In this document: in pieces, positions 6,805-15,068 of the stretch
Numbering within the stretch: position 1 is the first letter of the stretch
Layout: each line of letters begins with the position of its first letter
Assembly (NCBI GenBank): GCA_034429275.1
Contig: DAOUFU010000354.1
Coordinates: forward strand, 1 to 22,568
Direction: 5' to 3'
Length of the DNA stretch: 22,568 bases
Source of the DNA: DAOUFU01 sp034429275
Lineage (GTDB): Bacteria; Chloroflexota; Anaerolineae; Aggregatilineales; Aggregatilineaceae
Notes under the pieces: model-generated
Database searches by the model: none
Seen by the model: only the letters and a program-made list of their open reading frames with translations
What the model was told of the DNA's origin: nothing
Made by a program: the position numbers and the translations under genes

Positions 6805-7842
6805 ATGGCCCAGATCACCGCTTCCCCTTTTACGCTGAAGCTCGAAAACCCGTTCACCCTGTCGTATGGCACGACCACCGTCCGCGAGAACCTGCTAATC
6901 CAGATCGATGCCGGAGTCGGTGAGGCGGCAGTGGTGCCCTATTACCACGAGACTCTTGCTCGCGTCCTGTCCTATATCTCCGATCCTGCGCTGGCCGCCG
7001 CCGTCGGCGACGATCCCTTGCTGCTCGATGACGCCCTGGATCGCCTGCCTCCAACCGACTCCTCGGCGGCGCGCGCGGCGGTCGATATCGCGCTGCACGA
7101 CCGCTGGGGCCGGGCGCTCGGCCAACCGCTCTACCGGCTGTGGGGACTCAACCCGGAGCGGAGTCCGCTGAGTTCGTTCACCGTGGCAATGGCAGAGGAC
7201 GAAGCGGATTACCGCGCCCGTCTTCGCGCAGCCCGCGCGTTTCCACTGGTCAAGATCAAGCTGGGCAGCGGCGACTGGCGGGCCGACTGGCAAAGAGTTC
7301 AGATCGCCCGCGAGGAATTGACGGCCCAACTGTGCGTCGATGCAAACGGCGGCTGGTCGGTCGAGGATGCGCTGGCGATCATTCCCCGCGTGGCCGATCT
7401 GGGCGTCCTGTTCGTGGAGCAGCCGGTCGCGCGCGCTAACCTGGACGGCTGGCGAACACTGGCCCGGACGCTGCCCCTCGGGCACCCGCCTCTCATCGCC
7501 GATGAATCCGTGCAGGGGGTAGAGAGCGTGCTGCCGCTGGCCGGCATTGCCGACGGGATCAATATCAAGCTCGCCAAGTGCGGCGGCCTGCGCCCCGCCC
7601 GGCAGATGATCGCGCTCGCGCGGGCGTGTGGCATGCGCATCATGATCGGGTGCATGGTAGAAAGCTCGGTAGCCGTCACTGCTGCCGCCCATCTTGCGCC
7701 GCTGGTCGATTATGCCGATCTGGATGCCCCCCTGCTGATCACCAACGATCCCTATCAAGGGCTGCGCGTGGAAGCGGGCCGGGTCTCGCTGCCCGATGCG
7801 CCCGGCCTGGGGGTGACTCGCCGCGAAAATTCGGGCGGCTAG
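6805..7842 (+). CDS. Dipeptide epimerase (enolase superfamily, L-Ala-D/L-Glu epimerase-like)
   Basis: This is likely to racemise one residue of dipeptides, as in salvage of L-Ala-D-Glu from peptidoglycan, in the cytoplasm. In 345 residues the muconate-lactonizing subgroup signature is complete: K150-x-K152 (VKIKLG), metal ligands D179 (CVDANGG), E205 (FVEQP) and D233 (IADES), and the second general base K255 (NIKLAK). D305-L-D307 near the C-terminus matches the DxD motif that in known dipeptide epimerases binds the substrate amino group. I chose ATG 6805 with AAAGGAC about 10 bases upstream; the open frame extends to 6670 but that part looks non-coding. Proximity to a peptide importer fits the function. 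Specificity within dipeptides is not predictable here. Confidence 0.87.
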   Translation: MAQITASPFTLKLENPFTLSYGTTTVRENLLIQIDAGVGEAAVVPYYHETLARVLSYISDPALAAAVGDDPLLLDDALDRLPPTDSSAARAAVDIALHDRWGRALGQPLYRLWGLNPERSPLSSFTVAMAEDEADYRARLRAARAFPLVKIKLGSGDWRADWQRVQIAREELTAQLCVDANGGWSVEDALAIIPRVADLGVLFVEQPVARANLDGWRTLARTLPLGHPPLIADESVQGVESVLPLAGIADGINIKLAKCGGLRPARQMIALARACGMRIMIGCMVESSVAVTAAAHLAPLVDYADLDAPLLITNDPYQGLRVEAGRVSLPDAPGLGVTRRENSGG

Positions 7843-7859
7843 CTGCCACTCTGCCCGGC

Positions 7860-7914
7860 TGGCCCTCATTCCACCGATCGGCGGCAGTTGCCGCAGGCCG
7901 GGGAATGAGAGCCA
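7860..7914. terminator. Convergent inverted repeat (possible bidirectional terminator)
   Basis: TGGCCCTCATTCC (7860-7872) pairs with GGAATGAGAGCCA (7902-7914) except for one G-T pair. Inside, GCGGCA (7881-7886) pairs with TGCCGC (7889-7894). The structure sits between the 3' ends of the epimerase and GH2 genes. It lacks a T-tract on either side, so intrinsic termination is uncertain. Confidence 0.5.
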
Positions 7915-7945
7915 CGGGTATCATCCTCACGCGGAGAAACGCGCC

Positions 7946-10063
7946 CTAGAAAATCCTCAAATCGAGCGCGCTGCGGGCGCGCAGAGTGCCCTCTGCGTCC
8001 CGCACCTCGACCCACAGCCGGACCGATCCCTTGCCCTCCGGAAAAGTCAGCGCGAGCGGGGCGAGTTCGGTGACATCATAGGGCGTGAGCGCGAGCGTGC
8101 CATAACTCCCTTGCAGCAGCACCTCCGGCTGATCGGCCAGAAGCTCCAGCCGCCAATCCACGACGGCGGTAGACAGCGGCGGCTGTCCATAGGCGCTGAT
8201 GAACACCGGCACCTCGATGGAAGTCCCGGCTTTCACAAACAGATTCCCGCTGTAGTCCAGCCCCACAAAATCGGCGCTGTTGACCAGGGTAATCTCGTAG
8301 GGGATGTCTTTCGGCGAGCGGTCATAACGCGCCAGCCCGGCCAGCTCGTGCTCGATGTCGTAAAGCTCGGTATAGGTGTAGCCGACGATGTTCCCATGAC
8401 GGCGAATCTCCGTCGTCTGCCACCGGAAGTCGAGCGGGCGTTCTTCGCCCCAGCCCGTGCCATACTCGCTCATCATGAGCGGCTCACCGGCATACTGCCG
8501 CCCCTGAGCAAAGAAGGGGTGCCCCAGCACGACGACCTCCATCGGCGCAGTGGCCAACTGAGTCATAAAATCGCGCCATTCGGGCACGTTGGCGGTGTAC
8601 TTGTGGGAGTCGGCGATGTCGGTTTTCACATGCCGCCACCCGGAGTTGTCTACCACCAGCCGGGTGGAATCCCAGGCTTTGATCTGGTCATAGAGCGCGA
8701 CCAGGTATTCCTGCACGTCGCTGTCGCTGCGGAATTCCAGCCCCCACGACTCGTTATACGGACTCCAGATCACGATCGAGGGGTGGTTGTAGTCGCGCGC
8801 GATCATCGCCTGCAGATCGCGGACCAGGCGCTCGCGTGCCAGCGGGGTGAATTTCACCGGGCAGGGAACGTCATTCCACAGCAGGATTCCCAGGCGGTCG
8901 GCCCAGTAGGCCCAGCGCGGGTCCTCGATCTTGAGATGCATCCGCAGGCCGTTGAACCCGACCTGTTTGGCATAGGCAATATCGGCGCGCAGGGCCTCAT
9001 CGCTGGGCGCAGTGTAGAGTCCGTCGGGCCAGTAGCCCTGGACCAGCGCCGACATCAGGTAGACCGGGTGCCCGTTGAGCAGCACATTTTTCCCCTCGAC
9101 CGCAATGCTGCGCATGCCGAAGTAGGTATGCACCACATCGGGATCGTTCCCGGCGGCGCTCAGCGTGAGATCGACCTCGTACAGGTGCGGCGTCTCCGGC
9201 TCCCACAGCAGCGGCTCCGGCAGGTCAACCGTCGCGGAAACCGTCTGCGTGCCTGCGGCATCAAACACCAGCGGTTGAGTCTGCGAAAATGTGCGTCCAT
9301 CGGGGGCCAGGACGTCGATCTGGAGATCCAGGTTGCCCGGCTCCGGAGCCTCGACGGTGATTGCAAAGATCGCCTGCTCGTTGGGCAGGTCGGGCGTGAT
9401 GTGTGCCTGGACGATGTAGGCGGCGGGGCGCGCTTCCAGCCATACCGTCTGCCAGATGCCGCTCACCGTGGTGAAATCGACATCATCCCAGGGATTGGGC
9501 GGGATGCTGCTTTGTTTGCCGTGCGGGATCTCGGAAAGGTCTGCCGGGTCCTCAACGCGCACCACGACCGCATTATCGCCCGCCGCCAGGGCACCGGTGA
9601 TATCGAACTCGAACGGGGTGTATCCGCCCTCGTGCTCGCCGACCGGCTGACCGTTCACCCAAACCTGCGCCCGGTAATCGACCGCGCCAAAATGCAGCAC
9701 TACGCGCTGCCCCTGCCAATCTTCCGGTACGGTGAACGTCCGCCGGTACCAGGCGACCCCGTGCCGGGTCGGGTCTGCGACGCCGGAAAGCGTGCTCTGC
9801 CAGGCAAACGGCACGACAATCGCCCCGGACAGCGCATCACTCGCCGGATCAAACCAGCCCTGCGCGAGTCCCTGGTCGTCGGGATCAAACGCGAACTGCC
9901 AGGTCCCGTTGAGATTGAGCCAGGCATCGCGCTGGAAGATTGGTCGGGGATATTCTGGACGGGGAATTTCGGTGTTCACAGTTGCGTGTCCCTTCGGCAC
10001 CGAGCCGATCATACCGGCAGTCACGACACAGACTATCAATGCCAGCGCCTTGATGATACGCAT
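7946..10063 (-). CDS. Secreted glycoside hydrolase family 2 enzyme (beta-galactosidase/beta-glucuronidase-like)
   Basis: This is a retaining exo-glycosidase expected outside the cell. A signal peptide occupies about residues 1-27 (MRIIKALALIVCVVTAG then a GHA cleavage-like site). Next come the sugar-binding jelly-roll domain (about 45-210, with WYRRTF, VDYRAQVWVNG and GGYTPFEFD), an Ig-like domain (about 215-320) and the TIM barrel from about 325. The acid/base is E438 in SPYNES and the nucleophile E533 in SEYG. A further beta domain ends the 705-residue protein. The start at 10063 has GGAGG 8 bases upstream (minus strand); the alternative TTG five codons earlier is less likely. The sugar released is not predictable; galactoside, glucuronide and mannoside activities all occur in this family. 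Confidence 0.9.
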   Translation of the reverse strand: MRIIKALALIVCVVTAGMIGSVPKGHATVNTEIPRPEYPRPIFQRDAWLNLNGTWQFAFDPDDQGLAQGWFDPASDALSGAIVVPFAWQSTLSGVADPTRHGVAWYRRTFTVPEDWQGQRVVLHFGAVDYRAQVWVNGQPVGEHEGGYTPFEFDITGALAAGDNAVVVRVEDPADLSEIPHGKQSSIPPNPWDDVDFTTVSGIWQTVWLEARPAAYIVQAHITPDLPNEQAIFAITVEAPEPGNLDLQIDVLAPDGRTFSQTQPLVFDAAGTQTVSATVDLPEPLLWEPETPHLYEVDLTLSAAGNDPDVVHTYFGMRSIAVEGKNVLLNGHPVYLMSALVQGYWPDGLYTAPSDEALRADIAYAKQVGFNGLRMHLKIEDPRWAYWADRLGILLWNDVPCPVKFTPLARERLVRDLQAMIARDYNHPSIVIWSPYNESWGLEFRSDSDVQEYLVALYDQIKAWDSTRLVVDNSGWRHVKTDIADSHKYTANVPEWRDFMTQLATAPMEVVVLGHPFFAQGRQYAGEPLMMSEYGTGWGEERPLDFRWQTTEIRRHGNIVGYTYTELYDIEHELAGLARYDRSPKDIPYEITLVNSADFVGLDYSGNLFVKAGTSIEVPVFISAYGQPPLSTAVVDWRLELLADQPEVLLQGSYGTLALTPYDVTELAPLALTFPEGKGSVRLWVEVRDAEGTLRARSALDLRIF

Positions 10064-10168
10064 AGTTGCAGCCTCCAAATCGCGTAATATGCATTGAACA
10101 CTTGAACAAAATAATCGTAAATATGCCGCTCATAGCGGGCAGCAAAAAGCGCACCCCTTCTCAAGCTC

Positions 10169-10197
10169 ATTATACCCATTGGGCCAGAAACAAACGC
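10169..10197 (-). promoter_or_regulatory. Predicted promoter of the GH2 gene
   Basis: On the minus strand a perfect -10 TATAAT occupies 10174-10169, about 105 bases before the ATG. The -35 region is weak: the best candidate is CGTTTG at 10196-10191, spaced 16 bases. A weak -35 would fit a regulated gene. Confidence 0.5.
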
Positions 10198-10242
10198 GGG
10201 CCAGTGGTTACTGCTGACCGTCCTGGCTGCGACGAGCGCGCC

Positions 10243-10270
10243 TTTGTGGTCGGTCATTCTGGTTTATAAT
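10243..10270 (+). promoter_or_regulatory. Predicted promoter of the malic enzyme operon
   Basis: A perfect -10 TATAAT is at 10265-10270, with TTTGTG at 10243-10248 as a weak -35 (16-base spacer). It lies about 100 bases upstream of the ATG at 10370. Confidence 0.5.
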
Positions 10271-10369
10271 GGGGCTAGCGGAAGACGGGTCAGAGTGCAC
10301 GTTTATTTTTTGGTTTCGGGGTGCCGGGTGCATCCAAACAAAATAGTTTGCAAATCTTGGGAGACGCTG

Positions 10370-11737
10370 ATGGTCAAAAAAGTTGTTACTCGCGAAGAAT
10401 TGTTAGAGAAGGCTAAAAAGCCTGCTGCAGAGGCCCTGCGGCTGCACAAATATTACGGCGGCAAAACGCAAACCGCGCTGCGATGCCGGGTACAGGATGT
10501 GAATGACTTCGCCATCTGGTATACCCCTGGCGTGGCGGCCCCCTGTAAAGCCATTGCCGAAAACCCAGAACTGGTCTACGAATTCACCAGCAAGTGGAAC
10601 ACGGTGGCGGTTGTCTCCGATGGGACGCGGGTGCTGGGGCTGGGCGATATCGGCCCCAAAGCGGGCCTGCCCGTCATGGAAGGCAAGGCGCTGCTCTTCA
10701 AATACCTGGGCGGTGTGGATGCAGTCCCGATCATGCTCGACACCAAAGACCCGGACCGGATCATCGAGACGGTGTTGATGATCCAGCCGAGTTTTGGGGG
10801 CGTCAACCTGGAGGACATCTCTCAGCCCAAGTGTTTCCGTATCCTCGATACTCTGCGCGCGCAGGCCGAAATCCCGATCTGGCACGATGACCAGCAGGGC
10901 ACGGCCAGCGTGATTCTGGCCGGGCTGATCAATGCAGCCAAGGTGGTCGGCAAGCAGCTTCAGGACATGAGGATCGCTTTTGTCGGCGCGGGGGCGGCCA
11001 ACGTGGCCTGTTCGCGGCTGGCCTTTGCCTATGGCGTTGATCCGTCCAACTGCATCATGGTCGATGTGAACGGCATACTGGGCAAGCATCGCCGCGATAT
11101 TTTCATGCGGCGAGCGGAATACGTCCAGCAGTGGCACCTGTGCCAGATCACCAACGCCGAGGAAATCATGGGCGGCATCCCCGAAGCCCTGCGTGGAGCC
11201 GACGCGGTGATCGCGCTATCGACCCCTGGCCCCGGCGTGATCTTGCCCGAATGGATCAAACTGATGGCCAGGGACGCGATTGTCTTCGCGGGGGCGAACC
11301 CGATCCCCGAAATCTGGCCCTGGGAAGCCAAAGAGGCCGGCGCTGCGGTGGTGGCCACCGGGCGGTCCGACTTCCCCAACCAGGTGAACAACTCCCTGTG
11401 CTTCCCGGCCATCTTTCGCGGTACGCTGGATGTGCGGGCCAGGACCATCACCGACGCGATGGCCATTGCCGCTTCCGAAGCGCTGGCGGGCATGGCCGAG
11501 CAGAAGGGCATCTCGCCCGATTCGATCCTGCCCACCATGGAGGATTGGGAAGTGTTCCCTCACATGGCGGCGGTGGTGGCAGTCAAGGCCCAGCAGGAAA
11601 ACGTCGCCCGCATCACCACCACTTATGAGGAAGAATTCGAGCGCGCGCAGACAATCATCCGCCGCGCACGTGAAATGACTCAAGCCCTGATGCGCGAAGG
11701 TTATATCCCTGAAGCCCCCGAAGAAGGCCAGGATTGA
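10370..11737 (+). CDS. Malic enzyme (short NAD(P)-dependent type)
   Basis: This enzyme oxidatively decarboxylates malate to pyruvate with reduction of NAD(P), in the cytoplasm. The 455 residues contain the N-terminal malic domain with the catalytic tyrosine in WYTPGVAAPCKAI (Y51), the catalytic lysine in PVMEGKA (K106), metal ligands in NLEDI (148-149) and HDDQQGTA (172-179). The Rossmann motif is VGAGAAN (205-211) and the late motif GANPIPEIWPWEA is also present. It has no phosphotransacetylase domain, so it is the compact form. The start at 10370 has GGGAG 7 bases before it; the open frame upstream to 10244 covers the promoter and is not coding. The flavoprotein gene follows after 17 bases, forming a two-gene operon. 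Cofactor preference is not resolved. Confidence 0.94.
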   Translation: MVKKVVTREELLEKAKKPAAEALRLHKYYGGKTQTALRCRVQDVNDFAIWYTPGVAAPCKAIAENPELVYEFTSKWNTVAVVSDGTRVLGLGDIGPKAGLPVMEGKALLFKYLGGVDAVPIMLDTKDPDRIIETVLMIQPSFGGVNLEDISQPKCFRILDTLRAQAEIPIWHDDQQGTASVILAGLINAAKVVGKQLQDMRIAFVGAGAANVACSRLAFAYGVDPSNCIMVDVNGILGKHRRDIFMRRAEYVQQWHLCQITNAEEIMGGIPEALRGADAVIALSTPGPGVILPEWIKLMARDAIVFAGANPIPEIWPWEAKEAGAAVVATGRSDFPNQVNNSLCFPAIFRGTLDVRARTITDAMAIAASEALAGMAEQKGISPDSILPTMEDWEVFPHMAAVVAVKAQQENVARITTTYEEEFERAQTIIRRAREMTQALMREGYIPEAPEEGQD

Positions 11738-11754
11738 CCAAGGAGACTTAAAAC

Positions 11755-12675
11755 ATGATGCACGAGTTGATTATCATCGGCGGAGGACCGGCGGGCCTGG
11801 CAGCCGCAGCGTTTGCCGTGCGTAAACGAATGGATGCGCTGCTCATCTCCAGAGGATTAGGGGGGCGCACCCGTCGCAAGCTGATGTTGCCCTGGATCGA
11901 AGATTCCCAGTTGCTGATCGGCGAAGAAATGGTGCAGCGGTTCCGCACCCAGCTCGACTATCTCGAATTCATGCGGGTGCGGTCTTCGGTGAGCCAAATC
12001 GAGCGAATCGAGGGGGGCTTCCGCGTCACCGTTGCAGACGGCAAGCACTATGATACGCTCACGCTCATTCTGGCCATGGGGGCCAGGGGCGAATATATGA
12101 ACATCCCCGGCGAAAAAGAGTTCGAGATGAAAGGGTTGTGCTATGGCGCAATGACCTATGCGCCGCTGATGGTTGATCGGAACGTGGTGGTGGTGGGCGA
12201 CGAACTCATGGCACTGCGCGCCGTCGCCGAAATCAGCCGCATCGCCACCCAGGTTGTGCTGGTGGCAGAAACCAACGGCGAACTGGATACGCCGGTGGGA
12301 CAGAAAGTGCTCTCGCTCGACAACGTGGTCACCAAGCGCGGCTTCAAACCTGTCGAAGTCAAAGGCGACGAATACGCCCGTTCGCTGGTCATTTCGCAGG
12401 CGGGCCGCCACCAGGAAATCTTCGCCGACGCCATTTTTGTCGAAAAGCGCCTGGTCCCCAATACCGAGCTGGTGGCCGGCATGGTCGAAATGGACGACTG
12501 TGGGTTCATCCGCGTCGATGCGCGCAACTGCACCAGCGTGCCGGGTCTCTATGCCGCCGGGGACATCACCAACAGCAGCTCGTTCCAGGTCTTGATGGGG
12601 CTGGGCGATGGCGAAAAGGCCGCATTGAGCGCCTTTGACTATTTGCTGGGCGTGGAAATTGGGGGGTGCCCATAG
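11755..12675 (+). CDS. Thioredoxin-reductase-like FAD oxidoreductase lacking the redox CxxC
   Basis: This is a two-domain flavoprotein of 306 residues. The FAD motif is GGGPAG (9-14) and the second FAD motif GLYAAGDIT (264-272), as in thioredoxin reductase and ferredoxin/flavodoxin-NADP reductases of that fold. Where thioredoxin reductase has a CATC-type active site, this protein reads GLCYGAMTYAP (127-137) with one cysteine only. The NADPH-domain motif, usually GGGxSA, is replaced by GDELMALRA (148-156). It therefore probably does not reduce thioredoxin in the standard way, and pyridine-nucleotide binding may be altered. AAGGAG (11740-11745) supports ATG 11755. It is co-transcribed with malic enzyme, so it may use or balance the NAD(P)H made there (inference). 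Confidence 0.85.
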   Translation: MMHELIIIGGGPAGLAAAAFAVRKRMDALLISRGLGGRTRRKLMLPWIEDSQLLIGEEMVQRFRTQLDYLEFMRVRSSVSQIERIEGGFRVTVADGKHYDTLTLILAMGARGEYMNIPGEKEFEMKGLCYGAMTYAPLMVDRNVVVVGDELMALRAVAEISRIATQVVLVAETNGELDTPVGQKVLSLDNVVTKRGFKPVEVKGDEYARSLVISQAGRHQEIFADAIFVEKRLVPNTELVAGMVEMDDCGFIRVDARNCTSVPGLYAAGDITNSSSFQVLMGLGDGEKAALSAFDYLLGVEIGGCP

Positions 12676-12741
12676 GGCGGTTTGCAGAGGCAGTTCACCG
12701 CCGTGTCAAAATCGACCTTTCCGGGTTGTCCACACGGCCCC

Positions 12742-12773
12742 AAAAACGGCGCGGGATCATCTGATCCCGCGCC
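12742..12773 (-). terminator. Rho-independent terminator of the sugar transporter operon
   Basis: GGCGCGGGATCA (12748-12759) and TGATCCCGCGCC (12762-12773) form a perfect 12-bp stem. On the minus strand it is followed by GTTTTT, giving a classical terminator 28 bases after the binding-protein stop. It may also stop the convergent flavoprotein transcript, though no T-tract follows on the plus strand. Confidence 0.85.
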
Positions 12774-12800
12774 CCTGGTTCCTATCCTGATGGAAGAGCG

Positions 12801-14114
12801 CTATTTGGCCGCCAGACGCTCGATCAAAGCAATCAAGTCTTCAGCCGCCTGGTCCACCGAGGACTCGCCATACGCGACCTGCTGGCCGATCAGTTCCAGT
12901 TCGTTGACGAATTCCTGGTCATTGGGGAGGTTCGGACCCTGCGGGACCGAGCGATCGGCAATCGCATCGTAGATCGCATAAACCGCCGCGTCCAGCGGGG
13001 TGGACTTGTCGGCAATGGCCTGGCGCACGACCGGCGAGCATGGCACGCCACGATTGGTCTCAAGGATCGCGCCCGCTTCGGGGCTGGTGACAAAGAAGTT
13101 GATGAAGAGCGCTGCCGCTTCCTTGTTCTTGCTATCCTTGTTGATGGCCAGGTACTGGCTCATCTGGATGGCGTAGGCGGGTTCGCCGCCAGCAGGAAGC
13201 GTCGTCAGGCCGACTTCGTCAGTCATGGCCGCCTGGTAGGCCGCCGCCTGGTTGCTCCAGATCAAACCGATGGCCGCCTTGCCCGCCACGAATGCTGAGC
13301 TGTCCGGGCCGTCTTCGGTGTAGGTATAGGTGGTATCCGCATCGGGGATCAGGCCCTCGGCGCGCATGTCGGCCCACATCTGCAGCCATTTGCGGGCAGA
13401 CTCAACGGTTGCGTAGGATTTGCCACCCTCGTCCAGGGTCCAGATCGGGGTGCCCTGCTGGGTGAAGAAGTAGCTCATGTAGTTCGCCGTGTTGGTGCTA
13501 TTGTCGACAAAGGGCGCGACTCCTTCGGGCAGCTTGGCCTTTAGCTCACGACCGTAGTCGAGCAGTTCTTCCCACGTCAGGTTGTACGCCGGGGGTTCAG
13601 CCCCTGCCGCTTCGATCATCGTCTTGTTATAGACGAGCACCAGGGTGTTTGTGCCGAGGCTGATGGCATAGAGGTTGCCGTCAGCGTCCGTGGCCGGGAT
13701 GAGCGCCGTCTGGTCGAACCGCTCTGGCGTGTCGATCAACAACTGCTTGCCCAGATAGCTGTTGAGCGGCTCCAGGTACTGCTTGTAATCGGGCCAGTTG
13801 CCGCCGAACTGGATCAGGTCCGGGGCGTCGTTGGCTGCCAGTTGAGTGTCAAGGATCTGGAAGTGGTCGCCCGCGCCGCCGTTCGGCTCACCGATCACCT
13901 TGATGTCGGGATAGGCAGCCTGGAACAGCTCGATCACTTTTTGGGTTCGCGCGGCGCGATCGTCATTGCCCCACCAACCCATGCGAAGCTCCGCAGGGCC
14001 GCCCGTGTATGGGGGAAGTTCATCGGAGCCAGTCTGTGCCCCCATCGGCTGCACATAAGCCACCAGCATCACGGCGAGCAGGACCATGAAGGTGAGAATA
14101 CGGATTTTCTTCAT
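12801..14114 (-). CDS. Sugar ABC transporter solute-binding protein (CUT1, family 1)
   Basis: This is the extracytoplasmic receptor of the sugar importer. It has 437 residues with a signal peptide (MKKIRILTFMVLLAVMLVAY, cleavage near the GAQ at 25-27) and no lipobox cysteine. The mature part has the MalE/UgpB-like pattern: ELRMGWWGNDD, VIELFQAAYPDIKV, DAPDLIQFGG, LVLVYNKTMIEAAG and WEELLDYGRELK. The start at 14114 follows AGGAGA by about 8 bases on the minus strand. It is the last gene of the permease-permease-receptor operon, which has no ATPase gene. That is usual for CUT1 systems sharing a MalK/MsmK-type ATPase encoded elsewhere. The neighbouring glycosidases suggest a beta-linked oligosaccharide as ligand, but this is inference. 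Confidence 0.93.
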   Translation of the reverse strand: MKKIRILTFMVLLAVMLVAYVQPMGAQTGSDELPPYTGGPAELRMGWWGNDDRAARTQKVIELFQAAYPDIKVIGEPNGGAGDHFQILDTQLAANDAPDLIQFGGNWPDYKQYLEPLNSYLGKQLLIDTPERFDQTALIPATDADGNLYAISLGTNTLVLVYNKTMIEAAGAEPPAYNLTWEELLDYGRELKAKLPEGVAPFVDNSTNTANYMSYFFTQQGTPIWTLDEGGKSYATVESARKWLQMWADMRAEGLIPDADTTYTYTEDGPDSSAFVAGKAAIGLIWSNQAAAYQAAMTDEVGLTTLPAGGEPAYAIQMSQYLAINKDSKNKEAAALFINFFVTSPEAGAILETNRGVPCSPVVRQAIADKSTPLDAAVYAIYDAIADRSVPQGPNLPNDQEFVNELELIGQQVAYGESSVDQAAEDLIALIERLAAK

Positions 14115-14194
14115 CTCTGATTTCTCCTGTATCTGCAAAACAGATTCAATAGTTGGTTCTGAGGGTCAACCCGAAACATGGCATCGATCGTCAT
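14111..14194 (-). CDS. Possible 27-residue leader ORF upstream of the binding-protein gene
   Basis: A small frame starting MTIDAMFRVDPQNQ and ending CRYRRNQR has its TGA overlapping the ATG of the sugar-binding protein (ATGA). Its own ATG overlaps the TGA of a two-codon frame (ATG-AGA-TGA, 14199-14191). That frame lies 6 bases after a strong AGGAGGAG site (14213-14206). The geometry suggests translational coupling from the MalG-like gene into the binding protein. No homology is recognised, and it may be chance. Confidence 0.3.
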   Translation of the reverse strand: MTIDAMFRVDPQNQLLNLFCRYRRNQR

Positions 14195-14222
14195 CTCATA
14201 TGCATCTCCTCCTGTTGGTGCA

Positions 14223-15068
14223 CTAGCCCTTGATGCCTGTCGTTGCGATACCCTGTACGAAGTATTTCTGTAGAGAAAAGAACAGGATAAAGGCGGGAAT
14301 AATCGAGAGCGTGGCCATGGCCAGCGCGCCGCCCCAGTTGGATACAGCCCCTGCATCGCCGACAAACGTCCGCCGCGCCCTCGACACGGTGAACGTCTCC
14401 GGCCTGGTGAGATAAAGCAGGTGGTTGAAGAAATCATCCCAGGTCCACAAGAAGGTGAACAGCGCCGTCGTCACCATGGCAGGGAATGCCAGCGGGATGA
14501 TGATGCGCAGAAAGACGCCCAGCTTGCTGCACCCATCGATGATCGCGGCCTCTTCAAGCTCTTTGGGCAGGCTGCGGATGAACTGCACAAGCAGGAAGAC
14601 GAAGAAAGCGTCCGTGGCCAGGAACTTGGGCACGAGGATCGGGAGATACGTCCCCACCCAACCAAAGGTGTTGAACAGAATATAGCGTGGCACAAGCGTG
14701 ACATGACCGGGGAGCATCAGCGTGGTCATCATGATGGCGAACCAGAAGCTCCGGCCCGTGAACTTGAGCCGCGCAAATGCGTATGCGGCCATCGTGCAAG
14801 ACATCAGGTTCCCGATGATGGCGATGGCACACATGATGAGCGAGTTGGCAAAGAAGCGTCCGAAAGATGTCCCCGCGTACCCCTTCCAGCCGGTGATGTA
14901 ATTATCGATAGTCACAGCCTTCGGGATCAGCCCTGGATCGCTGAAGATCATGTTGTTAGGCTTGAACGAGCTGACAATCATCCAGGCGATGGGGTAGATC
15001 ATGAGCAGCCCCAGGGCGATGATGAAGAGATGCGTCAGCATGTGGCGTACAGCCGTGCCGGTTTTCAT
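14223..15068 (-). CDS. Sugar ABC transporter permease, MalG type (CUT1)
   Basis: This is an inner membrane subunit of the sugar importer. From ATG 15068 it is 281 residues, the usual MalG length, beginning MKTGTAVRHMLTHLFIIALG. The first helix leads into YPIAWMIVSSFKPNN, typical of this family. The EAA coupling loop is EEAAIIDGCSKLGVFLRIIIP. The C-terminus YFVQGIATTGIKG is the normal MalG end. A second in-frame ATG at 15086 would add six residues. The start lies inside the 3' part of the upstream permease frame, and the ATGA at 15068-15065 is the stop-start overlap that a -1 shift of the upstream frame would use. Confidence 0.92.
   Translation of the reverse strand: MKTGTAVRHMLTHLFIIALGLLMIYPIAWMIVSSFKPNNMIFSDPGLIPKAVTIDNYITGWKGYAGTSFGRFFANSLIMCAIAIIGNLMSCTMAAYAFARLKFTGRSFWFAIMMTTLMLPGHVTLVPRYILFNTFGWVGTYLPILVPKFLATDAFFVFLLVQFIRSLPKELEEAAIIDGCSKLGVFLRIIIPLAFPAMVTTALFTFLWTWDDFFNHLLYLTRPETFTVSRARRTFVGDAGAVSNWGGALAMATLSIIPAFILFFSLQKYFVQGIATTGIKG

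Larger units (their letters stand above)
10064..10369. other. Divergent intergenic region between GH2 and malic enzyme genes
   Basis: The 306-bp non-coding stretch holds two back-to-back promoters with perfect TATAAT boxes and roughly 100-base untranslated leaders on both sides. TTGAACAC and TTGAACAA occur in tandem near 10093-10108. A small CAAAC/GTTTG hairpin lies at 10335-10350 in the malic enzyme leader. No gene is apparent. Confidence 0.6.

Noticed and set aside
8111..10087. Plus-strand open frame of 658 codons opposite GH2
   Set aside because: The minus strand encodes GH2 with both catalytic glutamates and a signal peptide. The antisense frame shows no domain and no ribosome-binding site.
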